Assembly (NCBI GenBank): GCA_900491605.1
Contig: UESW01004079.1
Span: 1,607,012 to 1,671,011, forward strand
Direction of reading: 5' to 3'
Source: Calamus simplicifolius
Lineage: Eukaryota > Streptophyta > Magnoliopsida > Arecales > Arecaceae
DNA: 64,000 nucleotides
Below, piece after piece: positions 30,220 through 41,230 of this stretch (the stretch's first letter is position 1; the number at the start of each line of letters is the position of its first letter). The position numbers and the translations under genes were made by a program. The notes beneath the pieces are model-generated. The model was given only the letters and a program-made list of their open reading frames with translations. It had not been told where the DNA came from and made no database searches.

Positions 30220-31640
30220 ATGTCTTGTAGGACGATTACTACAAAGGCATCTAGAGAGACAGAGCAATCTTCAGGCAGGGATAGAAGCAAAGGTCAAAGT
30301 AGATTCAGAAGGTCAGTTAGAAGAAGTCAAATTGATAGAATGGCTTCTAGTGATTCCACCGAGCCAGTATCTAAGGAGGCTAGAGTGGGGGCATCTCCAG
30401 AGCAGATGCCAGAGTCTTCTTCACAGTCTATTACCCCTGTGCCAGTAGACCCATCTCGAGTACAGACTCAGGGGCCTAGTATGTCAGAGTTGGTAGGCAT
30501 GATTACTCAGGCTGTGGTAGCAGCTGTGGGTGCTAGTTCTAGCCTTCCATCTAAAAATACTGAGGTTGTGAGGAATGTGGAAAGAGCCAGAAAGTTAGGG
30601 GCTCTGGAGTTCCAGGGAACTACTGATCCTATTCAGGCCGGGGCATGGCTGCAGAGGATCGAGAGAGTATTTGATGTGATGGGATGCTCTGAGGAGCAGA
30701 GGCTGAGTATTGCCACCTTTTTACTGGAGGGTAGAGCCCAGAGTTGGTGGAGATCTATTCAGGGCAGGCAGCCCCAGGGAGTGGAGTTGACATGGGAAAA
30801 TTTAGAAGAGAATTTCATCAGCAATATTATTCTGAAATTTATAGGGATCAGAAGAGGAGGGATTTCCTTTGTCTAACTCAGGGGAGGATGTCTGTGGCAG
30901 ATTATGAAGCCACTTTTGTGGAGTTATCTCAGTTTGCTAGGGCCTTGGTGGCTGATGAGAGGGAGAGATGTCGACTATTCCAGGATGGGTTGAACCTCCC
31001 TATTAAGCCAAGACCTGTATGCAGACCTACAATAATTACTCTGAGTTGGTGCAGGGAGCACTCAAAGCTGAGGAGATTGAAAAAGAATATATGAGTAGGA
31101 GGCAGGATAGAATGAAAAGAAGTGCTCCTAGTCATTCTTCTGCTCCGGGAGGGACTCAGCCATTCAAGAAACCCCAGAGGACTGGACAGTTTTATTCTGG
31201 GTTTAGAGCCCCTGGTGATGTGGGCAGAGGATCCGTATCTGTGTCAGCATCTAGCCCAGTTCAAAGAAAGCCTTATGTGGGTGTGCCTCAGGTTGCCTCC
31301 AGCAGGGTGTCTGGTGATGTAGGGGAGCAGGGTCGTCCTTCTGGTGGAGGGAGAAATATACCCCCATGTAATGTATGTGGAAAACTTCATTTGGGAGAAT
31401 GTAGGAGGGGCAATAAGGGATGTTATATTTGTGGTGATCTAGGTCACCTGAAGAGAGATTGCCCTAGGAGAGGGCAGCAGGCTGGTGGGCTTCCTCAGGG
31501 GCCAGTAATGCCAAGGGGACAGCCTAGTAGGAGAGGTGATGGTAGTGTAGTGGCTTCAGCCAGTCAGGTGGGGCCTAATGTTAATCAGCCAGGAGGGTCA
31601 TCCAGTATTCCGAGAGCCGAGGCCAGAGTGTTTGCCATGA
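30220..31640 (+). pseudogene. Tekay gag
   Basis: The leader continues to 30220; the likely start lies at 30220 or the ATG at 30340 (MASSDSTEP). The capsid part reads ALEFQGTTDPIQAGAWLQRI, VFDVMGCSEEQRLSIATFLL and AQSWWRSI, the retrotransposon gag domain. A frame change occurs at the A-run 30797-30800, after which REFHQQYYSEIYRDQKRRDF follows in another frame. A second frame change lies near 31005-31012. The C-terminal part has two Cys-rich segments, CNVCGKLHLGEC and the CCHC knuckle CYICGDLGHLKRDC (about 31410). The product would coat the element RNA. Confidence 0.85.
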
Positions 31641-32160
31641 CCAGACAGGAGGCTCAGATTGATCCTGATGTGGTGACAGGTATGCTACCCATCGATAATC
31701 ATGATGCTTATATTTTAATTGATTCTGGATCTACGCATTCATTTATCTCATGTGAGTTTGCTAAGCATCTAGTTAGAGATGTGGGCCAGTTGGGTAGTCA
31801 GTTGGTAGTATCTATGCCCGTAGGGAGGCCTTTTATAGCAGACCAAGTGTATAGAGGTTGTGATATTTCTGTGGGGAGTCAGAAATTAGCAGCAGATTTG
31901 ATTCCTTTGAGGTTGAAAGAGTTTGATGCCATTTTGGGGATGGATTGGCTATCTGTGCATAGAGCCAGAGTAGATTGCTTAAGGAAGGAGGTGATGTTGC
32001 AAACTTCTGATGATAGAGAAGTCTGTTTTGTTGGTGATAGGAGGGGGTTACCCTCAGGAGTGATTTCGGCTCTGTCAGCCAATAGAATGCTAGCAAAGAG
32101 ATGTGAAGCCTATTTAGCTTGTGCAGTGAGCCTAGAGGGCAATGGTTTAGAGCTGACGAA
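31641..32160 (+). pseudogene. Tekay pol: aspartic protease
   Basis: Frame shared with the end of gag (one fused gag-pol frame, usual for chromoviruses). The active-site motif is in YILIDSGSTHSFIS (about 31710) and the later strand is FDAILGMDWLSVHRARVD (about 31920), the typical end of this protease. No break is seen inside the domain. It would cleave the gag-pol polyprotein. Confidence 0.85.
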
Positions 32161-33030
32161 TATCCCTGTGGTAAGGGATTTTTCAGATGTATTTCCTGAG
32201 GAGTTGCCAGGGTTACCTCCTGACAGAGGATTTGATTTCAGTATAGATCTAGCCCCAGATACCAGACCAATAGCCAGGGCACCTTATAGAATGGCTCCAG
32301 TTGAATTGAAAGAATTGAAAAGTCAGTTACAAGAATTATTGGATAAAGGGTTTATTAGACCCAGTATATCACCATGGGGTGCACCAGTGTTGTTTGTGAA
32401 GAAAAAGGATGGTACCTTGAGGTTGTGTATAGACTATAGACAGTTGAACAAGGTGACCATTAGAAACAATTATCCATTACCAAGGATCGATGATTTGTTT
32501 GATCAGCTGCAGGGGGCAGCAGTGTTTTCAAAGATTGACCTGAGATCTGGGTATCATCAATTGAGAATAAGAATGAGGATATATCTAAGACTGCTTTCAG
32601 GACCAGATATGGTCATTATGAGTTCTTGGTAATGCCATTTGGCTTGACAAATGCTCCAGCTGCTTTTATGGGCCTGATGAATCAAGTATTTCAAGAGTAT
32701 CTAGATAAATTTGTGATAGTATTCATTGATGACATCTTGATTTATTCTAGAAGTAGTGAAGAGCATGAACAGCATCTGAGGACAGTTTTGCAGATATTAA
32801 GAGAAAAGCAATTATATGCAAAGTTTAGTAAAAGTGAATTTTGGCTGGATGAGGTAAAGTTCTTGGGACATGTAGTTTCAGCCAAAGGTATTATGGTAGA
32901 TCCTCAAAAGATTGAAGCTATAGTAAATTGGGTATCACCTACCAATCAGACTGAGGTGAGGAGTTTCTTGGGGTTAGCAGGATATTATAGAAGATTTATA
33001 GAAAATTTCTCGATTTTGGCTTCTCTATGA
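32161..33030 (+). pseudogene. Tekay pol: reverse transcriptase
   Basis: Starts at VVRDFSDVFPEELPGLPPDR, the conserved entry to chromovirus RT. Then come APYRMAPVELKELKSQLQEL, WGAPVLFVKKKDGTLRLCID and VFSKIDLRSGYHQLRI (first Asp). A frame change lies at the AA run 32572-32573. The downstream frame has MPFGLTNAPAAFMGLMN and the catalytic box VIVFIDDILIYSR (about 32715), then VKFLGHVVSAKGI. A further change at about 33025 separates it from RNase H. Both changes look like loss of one base in a short homopolymer. Confidence 0.9.
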
Positions 33031-33560
33031 CTAAGCTGCTTAGAAAGAATATCAAGTTTGATTGGTCAAATGAATGCCAGAAGAGTATGGATGAATTGAA
33101 AAGGAGATTAACCTCAGCCCCAATCCTAATACTACCTGATAGTGCCAGTGATTATGTGATCTATAGTGATGCCTCATTGAAGGGTTTGGGGTGTGTTTTA
33201 ATGCAGAATGGGAAAGTAGTGGCTTATATATCTAGACAGTTGAGATCCCATGAAAAGAATTACCCCACCCATGATTTGGAGTTAGCTGCTGTTATATTTG
33301 CATTGAAGGTTTGGAGGCACTACTTGTATGGAAGAAGATGCCAGATATTTACTGATCATAAGAGCTTGAAATATATTCTGACCCAGAAGGAATTGAATTT
33401 AAGGCAGAGAAGATGGATTGAATTGATTAAAGACTATGATTGCACTATTGAGTATCACCCAGGGAAAGCTAATGTTGTGGCTGATGCCTTGAGTCGAAAG
33501 TCTATGGCCACATTGGCTTCTATCAGAACCGTACAGCTACCCTTGATGATTGAGTTAAGG
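33031..33560 (+). pseudogene. Tekay pol: RNase H
   Basis: RT-associated RNase H (RT_RNaseH type). Features are ILPDSASDYVIYSDASLKGL with the first Asp, VVAYISRQLRSHEKNYPTHD, LELAAVIFALKVWRHYLYG with the Glu, IFTDHKSLKYI with the Asp, and YHPGKANVVADALSRKS at the end. The domain is open throughout in one frame (33027-34856). It removes genomic RNA after minus-strand synthesis. Confidence 0.9.
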
Positions 33561-35068
33561 AGGTTAGATGCAGAGCTAGCTGTAGAAGAGTCAGGAGCCT
33601 TGTTGGCTACTTTCAGAGTGAGACCCCAAATGCTAGAAGAAATAAGAGAAGCTCAGTTGCTAGATCTACATTTGCTTAAAGCCAGAGATTTAATTCAGAG
33701 TGGGTCTCAGTCAGAGTTTTCTGTTAGAGGTGATGGAGTGTTATTATTCAAGGGCAGAGTTTGTGTGCCAGCTGTGGAATCAGTGAAAGATCAGATTTTA
33801 AGGGAAGCACATAGCTCAGCTTATTCAATGCATCCAGGTAGTACTAAGATGTATAGAACTATCAAACAGAATTACTGGTGGAATGGTATGAAAAAGGAGA
33901 TAGCTGAGTATGTATCTAAGTGTTTGGTGTGTCAGCAGATTAAGGCTGAACATCAGTGTCCAGCTGGAAAGCTTCAGCCTCTGTTTGTGCCAGAGTGGAA
34001 GTGGGAGCATATAACTATGGATTTCGTTGTAGGACTCCCAAAGACCAGAAGGGGCAATGATGCTATATGGGTGATAGTTGATAGATTGACTAAGTCTGCT
34101 CATTTTCTGCCGATTAAGATTGTCTTTACCTTGGATAGATTAGCAGAATTATATGTGCATGAAATTGTGAGTAGGCATGGTGTGCCAGTATCGATAGTAT
34201 CAGATAGAGATCCAAGGTTCACATCTCAATTTTGGGCAGAATTACAGAAAGCTTTGGGGACTAAATTGAGGTTCAGTACAGCATTTCATCCCCAAACCGA
34301 TGGTCAGTCAGAAAGAACCATCCAGACACTGGAGGATATGCTGAGAGCTTGTGTCATGGAATTTTCTGGTAGCTGGGATGATCATCTACCTTTAGTAGAG
34401 TTTGCTTACAATAACAGCTACCATTCTAGCATTGATATGGCACCATATGAGGCCTTGTATGGGAGAAAATGTAGAACTCCAGTGTGTTGGGATGAGGAGG
34501 GAGAGAGAAGGCTGTTAGGCCCTGAGTTAGTGCAGCTTACAGCAGATCAAGTTAAAATTATAAGAGCTAAATTAAAGGCAGCCCAGGATAGACAGAAGAG
34601 CTATGCAGATAAAAAGCATAGAGAGGTAAAGTTTGAGGTTGGAGATAGAGTCTTTCTGAAGGTATCTCCTTGGCGAGGTATTATGAGATTTGGAAAGAAA
34701 GGCAAGTTGAGTCCCAGGTATATTGGACCCTATGAAATTCTGGAAAGAGTTGGGACACTAGCTTATAGATTGGCTTACCTCCAGAGTTATCTCAGATTCA
34801 TAATGTATTTCATGTATCAATGCTTAGGAGGTATGTGCCAGATTCCTCTCATGTGATTCAGTCTGAGACTATAGAGTTACAGGGGGATTTATCATTTGCA
34901 ACAGAACCAGTGAAGATCTTGAGTAGGGAGATTAAGCAGCTCCGCAGTAAAAGAATTCCGTTAGTTAAGGTGCAATGGTTAAATCATCAAAAAGAGGAGG
35001 CTACATGGGAGCGAGAGGATGAGATGAGATTTAAGTACCCCCATCTATTTGAAAATATATCTAGCTAA
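33561..35068 (+). pseudogene. Tekay pol: integrase with chromodomain
   Basis: The zinc domain has HSSAYSMHPGSTKMYRTIKQ with the His pair and CLVCQQIKAEH with the Cys pair. The core has TMDFVVGLPKTRRG (first Asp), VSDRDPRFTSQFW (second Asp) and HPQTDGQSERTIQTLEDMLR (Glu). A GPY/F segment (KLSPRYIGPYEILERVG) follows. A single-base frame change at the TT run 34774-34775 puts the C-terminal chromodomain in another frame: VPLVKVQWLN-like IPLVKVQWLNHQKEEATWER (about 34955). In chromoviruses this domain reads histone marks and directs insertion into heterochromatin. Stop at 35066-35068. Confidence 0.9.
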
Positions 35069-35086
35069 ATTTCGAGGACGAAATTT

Positions 35087-35103
35087 CTTAAGAGGGGGAG
35101 AAT
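35087..35103 (+). other. polypurine tract of Tekay
   Basis: AAGAGGGGGAGAA directly before the 3' LTR start, preceded by TTTCGAGGACGAAATTTC, a word that typically precedes the Tekay purine tract. It primes plus-strand cDNA. Confidence 0.85.
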
Positions 35104-37752
35104 TGTAACATCCTGAAAACCTTGTAATCTATGGCATTTTCAGTTAAAATGAAAGTCAGAAAGTTTTCTTGATATATGGGTGTGTTGGCCTTTTGATAAA
35201 TGTAAAGAGAAGAAATTTTGGAGTAAATAAGTATATTTCTAAATGTTAATGAGTCTGATTTGAGAAATTGAGAGACTTAAGTTTAATGGGTTTAAATCAC
35301 AAGAAAAATCAAGTTTAGTTTGAGTTTTATCCTAAAAATGACGTTTTTAGTGGTTGGAGTCGACTCCACTCTGATAGGAGTCGACTCCGGCACGTTTTTA
35401 AACTTTCGGCACGCTTAGGAGTCGACCCCTACAGTGCTGGAGTCGACTCCTACCTTTCAGGAGTCGACTCCTACTTTTCTGGAGTCGACCCCTACTTCTG
35501 CTCGAGCCGACTCGCAATCTGTTCGAGCCGACTCCGCGACGGCAGGTTTTTCTGAGTTAAATCTTGAGAAATTCATATTTAATCCGTTTCAAGTCCGATT
35601 TGGATGCCGTTTGAACCGTTGGATTTCTAAAATCGAGTTCTTCAAGATGGTAAAGTCTTTTCTTAGAAATGTTACATAAAAGTATAGATTTAAGCGAAAA
35701 AGGATGATCTGGGCTATAAATCTATTAAAAAAATGCTATATCAGGGGCAAAAGGGGAAAAGGCTCCGATGTCAATTGCAAATTGTGTTAAGGGCAACTTA
35801 GGAAAGAAAATATAAGGGCAAAATAGCATGGTTATAAGTGAGCCACGTGTTTTCCAAAAAGTGTGTTAAGAGTGTGTGAGGGTAAAAGGGAGATTTGGCA
35901 TGCCTTAACCCTTAAGTTTCCTATGACTTGGTCCCCAAGTCATTAGAGAAAAAGGGGAACGTGGGTTCAGCCAGAGAAAAGAAAGAAAGAAAGAAGAGAA
36001 AGAAAGAAGAAAGAGAAAAAGAGGAAGAAGAAGAAGAAGAAGAAAAAAGGAAGAAAGAGAAAGGGAAAGGGAAGCTTGGGGTTTGTGCTCGACTCCAGGT
36101 AAGCTATAGCTTCCCTAGGTCTTGTATGACTTTAGATTTTCTTAGATTAGTGTATTTTGAGGTAATAGTAGAAGTAATCTTGAGTAGAGATTGGGTGGAA
36201 GAAAATAATGAGATATTAGAGGATAGATCATGTATGCATGCACGGTTCGTGGGAAAACCTCGTGTGGAGGTAATCCTAATAGCTATTGTATCTGTATGTT
36301 GACGTAGGTCAAGAGGGTTATTCCAGGGAGCCGAAATACCAGAGTTGAGTACCAGTTGTACCAGTCGAGGAGTAACCTACTAAGGTGAGTGGATTTCTCA
36401 TCTAGCAATGAGAGGTTAATTTGAGCTAGTATAATGAGATTTATACCTAGTTATGGTATGTATGTTTAGGAGTATTATGTATGTTTTAAATATGAGAAAT
36501 GAGAACCTAGTATATGATAATCTGATAAATGAGTTTTGAGCATAAACACATAAGCATGAGTTTCAATGAGGGAATTTTTAATGTATACATGGCATATTTG
36601 CATGATAAAGCTTTACAAATGATGTATGAGTCATACTGAGCATCAGGCAGCTAGGGGGCTGATCACCCTTTAGACTGTACTGTAGCATGAGCATTGCACA
36701 CTACTATCGAGCCGGCACCTCCTTGCGAACAGATCGTACGATGAACCCCAGAATCAGGGGTGAGTGCATGCCTAACCAGGCCAGTGGGGCTGGTTGTGAG
36801 CAGCCCGTGGGGGCATGAATCATAGCTCAGTGGAGCTGATTACTATATATAGCCCGTGGGGGCAGAGAGAAAACCCGAGGTTCCAGGGTTAAGGAACAAA
36901 GCACTTTGCCAGGTGAACCGCACGGGTAAGGGGTGCTATTTGTGCGGGGATCCTGTTGCTAGTCACGCACCCGATGAGAGTACACCTACAGAAGGGCGAC
37001 TGTAGGGTGGTACCTCAGAGGCATTACACACACAGCCCAGCATCATGAGATCTAAAAGCATATGTTGTGATATAAAAAGGGCCAATGGGCCAAATAGTTA
37101 TCCCGAGAGGGAGATCTTACTTGAGATGCCAGTGGGCAAGCAGATCCTGATGGGAGTCTGGGTTGTAGATAAAGAATGCATATCTTCATATTGTAATGCA
37201 TGAAGTTTTATTTTAATGAGTTATCTTTCAGTGAAGAGTTATTATAGAGTATTCCAGTACTGATATGTTATTTGAAGAATAAGCTACATTTTATTTTATC
37301 TGATATCATGTTAAAAATGTACTTTGAGTTGTACAAGTTAAATAGTTTCAGCATACGATTGAAATTAAGAGGTAATGGTTCTCTATTTCTCCATAGTTAG
37401 ATGGTTATCCAGTCACTGGGACTTAGGTCTCATCCCTCTATGATTTAAATGTTCTTTCAGATCAGTGAGTATTTCTGCCAGGATCACAAGATAAGCAGGA
37501 CAGGACCCTTAGCTGATGAAGCTTGCTTGGATGCAAGAGTGTTTAAATGCTAGCCTTGTATATTGAGAGAGGGTGGTTTGATAATTGTATTTTGTATATG
37601 TGTATGTGTACAGTGGGATGTAATGATGTTTTAGACCTTTTTGGATATGAATACGAGACTTATGTTTTGGAGAAGATTATGAGTATGATGTGTGCACTTA
37701 GGATTTTAATGTCGAAATGTGAATGTGATCTTGTAAACTGCCTGAGGAATGT
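35104..37752 (+). repeat. 3' LTR of Tekay element, cut by assembly gap
   Basis: Matches the 5' LTR (27204-29857) over 2649 versus 2654 bp with about a dozen visible differences. Most are in the GA tract (35976-36066) or are single-base homopolymer changes. The corresponding last 242 bp of the 5' LTR are missing because the N gap begins at 37753. Confidence 0.92.
35356..35535. repeat. 21-bp-spaced motif array in Tekay U3 (3' LTR)
   Basis: Same eight boxes as in the 5' LTR copy, from GGAGTCGACTCC at 35356 to CGAGCCGACTCC at 35524. No difference from the 5' copy was noticed in this block. Confidence 0.9.
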
Positions 37753-38689
37753 NNNNNNNNNNNNNNNNNNNNNNNNNNNNNNNNNNNNNNNNNNNNNNNN
37801 NNNNNNNNNNNNNNNNNNNNNNNNNNNNNNNNNNNNNNNNNNNNNNNNNNNNNNNNNNNNNNNNNNNNNNNNNNNNNNNNNNNNNNNNNNNNNNNNNNNN
37901 NNNNNNNNNNNNNNNNNNNNNNNNNNNNNNNNNNNNNNNNNNNNNNNNNNNNNNNNNNNNNNNNNNNNNNNNNNNNNNNNNNNNNNNNNNNNNNNNNNNN
38001 NNNNNNNNNNNNNNNNNNNNNNNNNNNNNNNNNNNNNNNNNNNNNNNNNNNNNNNNNNNNNNNNNNNNNNNNNNNNNNNNNNNNNNNNNNNNNNNNNNNN
38101 NNNNNNNNNNNNNNNNNNNNNNNNNNNNNNNNNNNNNNNNNNNNNNNNNNNNNNNNNNNNNNNNNNNNNNNNNNNNNNNNNNNNNNNNNNNNNNNNNNNN
38201 NNNNNNNNNNNNNNNNNNNNNNNNNNNNNNNNNNNNNNNNNNNNNNNNNNNNNNNNNNNNNNNNNNNNNNNNNNNNNNNNNNNNNNNNNNNNNNNNNNNN
38301 NNNNNNNNNNNNNNNNNNNNNNNNNNNNNNNNNNNNNNNNNNNNNNNNNNNNNNNNNNNNNNNNNNNNNNNNNNNNNNNNNNNNNNNNNNNNNNNNNNNN
38401 NNNNNNNNNNNNNNNNNNNNNNNNNNNNNNNNNNNNNNNNNNNNNNNNNNNNNNNNNNNNNNNNNNNNNNNNNNNNNNNNNNNNNNNNNNNNNNNNNNNN
38501 NNNNNNNNNNNNNNNNNNNNNNNNNNNNNNNNNNNNNNNNNNNNNNNNNNNNNNNNNNNNNNNNNNNNNNNNNNNNNNNNNNNNNNNNNNNNNNNNNNNN
38601 NNNNNNNNNNNNNNNNNNNNNNNNNNNNNNNNNNNNNNNNNNNNNNNNNNNNNNNNNNNNNNNNNNNNNNNNNNNNNNNNNNNNNNNNN
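37753..38689. other. assembly gap (937 N)
   Basis: Run of Ns. It must contain the last about 242 bp of the Tekay 3' LTR. What follows it is LINE sequence, not the missing 3' part of SIRE A, so the gap size or the join is doubtful. Confidence 1.
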
Positions 38690-39960
38690 TCGAGTCATTA
38701 TGTCTGAAAATAACCCATTATATGCCAGACCCGTCTAGCTCTGGGGCAGATGAAATAACATGATATATAGATTCCTCCTCCAAGCTGCATAAAGGGCAGA
38801 TCAACTGAATAGGTAGACCCCTCCGAGATAGGAGAGCATAGGTAGGAAGAGAGTCCCACAGAAGTTTCCATATAAATAACTGAACTCTGGGGATAATAGG
38901 AAGATTCCAAATCCACGCTGCATCCTCCGAGCGCTGAGACTGAGGTCTGAACATCCTCATCAGATCCCTAGTCGAGCCTTAGAGAGGCAGAATCTCTGCC
39001 AGAGTCTAACATCAGATGATCGACCAGGAATAAGAGGCATCGAGAGAATCCGCCGGGCAAGCTCAGCACCGAAGAATCTGGTCACCGAGGGATATGCCAG
39101 ACAGGAGGGTCGAAGGAGATCAAGTCCTTAACCCTTAAACTGGAAGGGGCATTAATACTGATAAATTAGGGCCACGAGAGAGAGGAAGCTCAGAAATCCA
39201 GGTATCCTGAATAACGTTAACCGAAGAACCATCTCCGATCATCCACGAGATATTGTCTAAGATAGTCTAGCCATAGTGACAGACCTCCTTCCAAAAAGAG
39301 GAGCATCCCCGAGGCGGAGTAATGTGCGTGGCGGACGACCAGTCTCCATACCTCGTTCGCATCAGAGAGCTCCAAAGACAATGCGGCTCCAAGAGGAATC
39401 TCGAAGCATGTCTGGCAATAAGGGCTTTTCTTCTAACAATCAAAGACGGATCCCGAGACCACCCTCAAAGATAGGCATACAGACCATATCCCAGGACAAG
39501 AGGTGAATCCCATGACCGTCATGCATAGAAGCCCATAGGAAATCACGAAAGCATCTCTCGATCCTCCTCAGGCAAGTAATCGGAATGGCAGCATTCGACA
39601 GGAGATGCAGGGAAAGAGAGAAAGAACCGATCAAATAATGATAACCCTAGCCATCATTGAAAGGCCAGTGACCTGCCATCCCTCTATGTGCTGGCGCACC
39701 CGCCTCTCAATCTCAGAGAAATCAGAGCAACGGGGCATCTCCGTTATAGGGATCCCCAAATACATAAACCTGTTAGTCTGGGTAGTGATGCCCGACAAAT
39801 TGATAATGGCTTCCCTAGTGGATCGAAAGTCTTCGGACTAAAGCATATAGAAGACTTTAGAAAGTTGACCTTCTGTCCTGACGCCTGACAGTAGCTCTGA
39901 ATAATAGAATGAAAGGAAGCCGCATTATCAATAGAAGCTTGGCCTAGCCTCTTTCAAATT
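38690..39960 (-). pseudogene. LINE (L1-type) ORF2 fragment, inverted
   Basis: On the minus strand this reads, from 39960 down: the end of the reverse transcriptase palm (region after the catalytic box), RFMYLGIPIT, EGWQVTGLSMMARV, LLSNAAIPITCLRRIERCFR, DFLWASMHDGHGIHLLSWDM, and at the low-coordinate end the zinc-binding RT segment: WIWNLPIIPRVQLFIWKL and CPLCSLEEESIYHVI. It is broken by several frame changes and stops. The same family occurs on + at 62353-64000. The 3' end (RNase H and poly-A) would lie in the gap. Confidence 0.85.
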
Positions 39961-40424
39961 AGATGATGGGCCCTTTATTAGATTCCAAAAAGATCTTGAC
40001 TTGGTGATATACCTCTAGATTCTCTTTTCTAGACATTTATAGCCCTTATGCAAAAGTTAATGCCCCCTATTTCTTCTCTATGGATCAAAAGAACGTAGCA
40101 TTGCATCAAGCTTTGTGGTCCGCTATCAAGTATTTAGATCTCCAAATTGACAAACCTAGAGGATATCTTGAGATCTATTTGGCCTTCTATTGATAAAGAC
40201 TTGCCTATATGGAGACCTTTAAGATGATGATGGCTTATAAAATTTTGTTCTCCTTTGAATTTTGGGCCTGTCTCCTTGAGGATAGGACCATAGAGGATCA
40301 TGATCATTGGAAACTCTCCTTTCTCCCTAACTCTATTCCTTTGTACATTCTTCCCTCCTTGTAACTAAATTTTTAATAAATGAAGGGGAATCTACTTCCC
40401 CATGTTCGGTCCCAAAAAACAAAA
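39961..40424 (+). mobile_element. possible 3' end of a second LINE
   Basis: No intact protein. The last part has TTCCCTCCTTGTAAC, AATAAATGAAGGGGAA and then a short A-rich tail (CCCAAAAAACAAAAAC at about 40411), a layout common at the 3' end of plant L1 elements. The evidence is compositional only. Confidence 0.35.
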
Positions 40425-40675
40425 ACCCCACCAGCAAATGTAAAAAATAGCACAAGATATAAATTGACTAATTGAGAGATTGTGGGCTCAAGCAACACGG
40501 GATGATTGCAATTGGTTTGAGGTCATTTGTGCAAACTTGTGCATGGAACTATTGCTCAAATTTTGCCTTGCTCAAATAAGCTGTTGTTGGGTGAAATTTA
40601 CTAAAGATGAAACCACTAGTAGAGATCCCTTGGGTAGAAAGGGAATTGCAACAGGTCAAATGGAAACAAATTTTT
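40425..40675. other. unassigned spacer
   Basis: No gene or repeat is recognised between the possible LINE tail and the MITE. Confidence 0.4.
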
Positions 40676-40956
40676 AGGCTTTATTTGATATGATAAGGAG
40701 GGATATCCCCGAATATTTCTTTTATCCCCAAAAGCTATATTCAGAGGGGATAGTTTCAAAAAGTTTAACCAAGGGGATAACCCATGTTTGGGTTATCCCC
40801 TAAATTATTCCCTAGAAAACCCAGAAATAACTAAAGTTATCCCTTGATGACAAATCTGTTATTTAAAAAAGATGATCATCCCTTAAGCTATTTTCTGGAT
40901 AAATATTATCCTATACACTTATCCAGGAATAGCCTTTTATGAATCAAACATAGCCT
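40676..40956. mobile_element. foldback MITE, about 281 bp
   Basis: Terminal inverted repeats AGGCTTTATTTGAT (left) and the inverse of ATCAAACATAGCCT (right), with two mismatches in 14. At the centre is a perfect hairpin at 40773-40800: arms GGGGATAACCCA and TGGGTTATCCCC, loop TGTT. Further 'TATCCCC' and 'GGGGATA' words occur in opposite senses on the two sides. There is no coding capacity. The target duplication is not clear. Confidence 0.65.
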
Positions 40957-41230
40957 TGAAAGGATGCCAAAGCAATACGTAAAGCAATAAAATGAGTAAA
41001 AATAATGTGGCTTTTGACATTTGGGAATAAATCTAAAGGGTGAGCAAAGGCACGTGCCTTTCTTTCCTAGAGATCATGTCTTAGTCTCTTGCCAATGTTC
41101 AAAGGACTTGGAATAAGGTTCCTCGGTCTTTCAACATAAATATGATGCTAGTTTAGTTGATGGTAAGTTTCACGGCAAACAAATTGAAAGAATCTTAAAA
41201 GGGAAAAAACAATACTGTTAAGGTGGTAAG
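40957..41230. other. unassigned spacer before element C
   Basis: AT-rich; no gene is recognised. The last five bases before the LTR are GTAAG. Confidence 0.4.

Larger units (their letters stand above)
27204..37752 (+). mobile_element. Tekay-type Ty3/gypsy chromovirus, recent insertion
   Basis: Complete except for the last about 242 bp of the 3' LTR, which fall in the N gap. LTRs are 27204-30099 and 35104-37752 and are nearly identical over about 2.65 kb. Gag, protease, RT, RNase H, integrase and a C-terminal chromodomain follow in gypsy order, and the 3' internal end has the Tekay-like word TTTCGAGGACGAAATTTC before the purine tract. It is inserted in the 3' part of SIRE A. Its near-identical LTRs mean a young insertion, yet the coding frame is broken five times. 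Confidence 0.92.

Noticed and set aside
37547..38738. Open frames spanning the N gap
   Set aside because: Created by unknown bases; not real.
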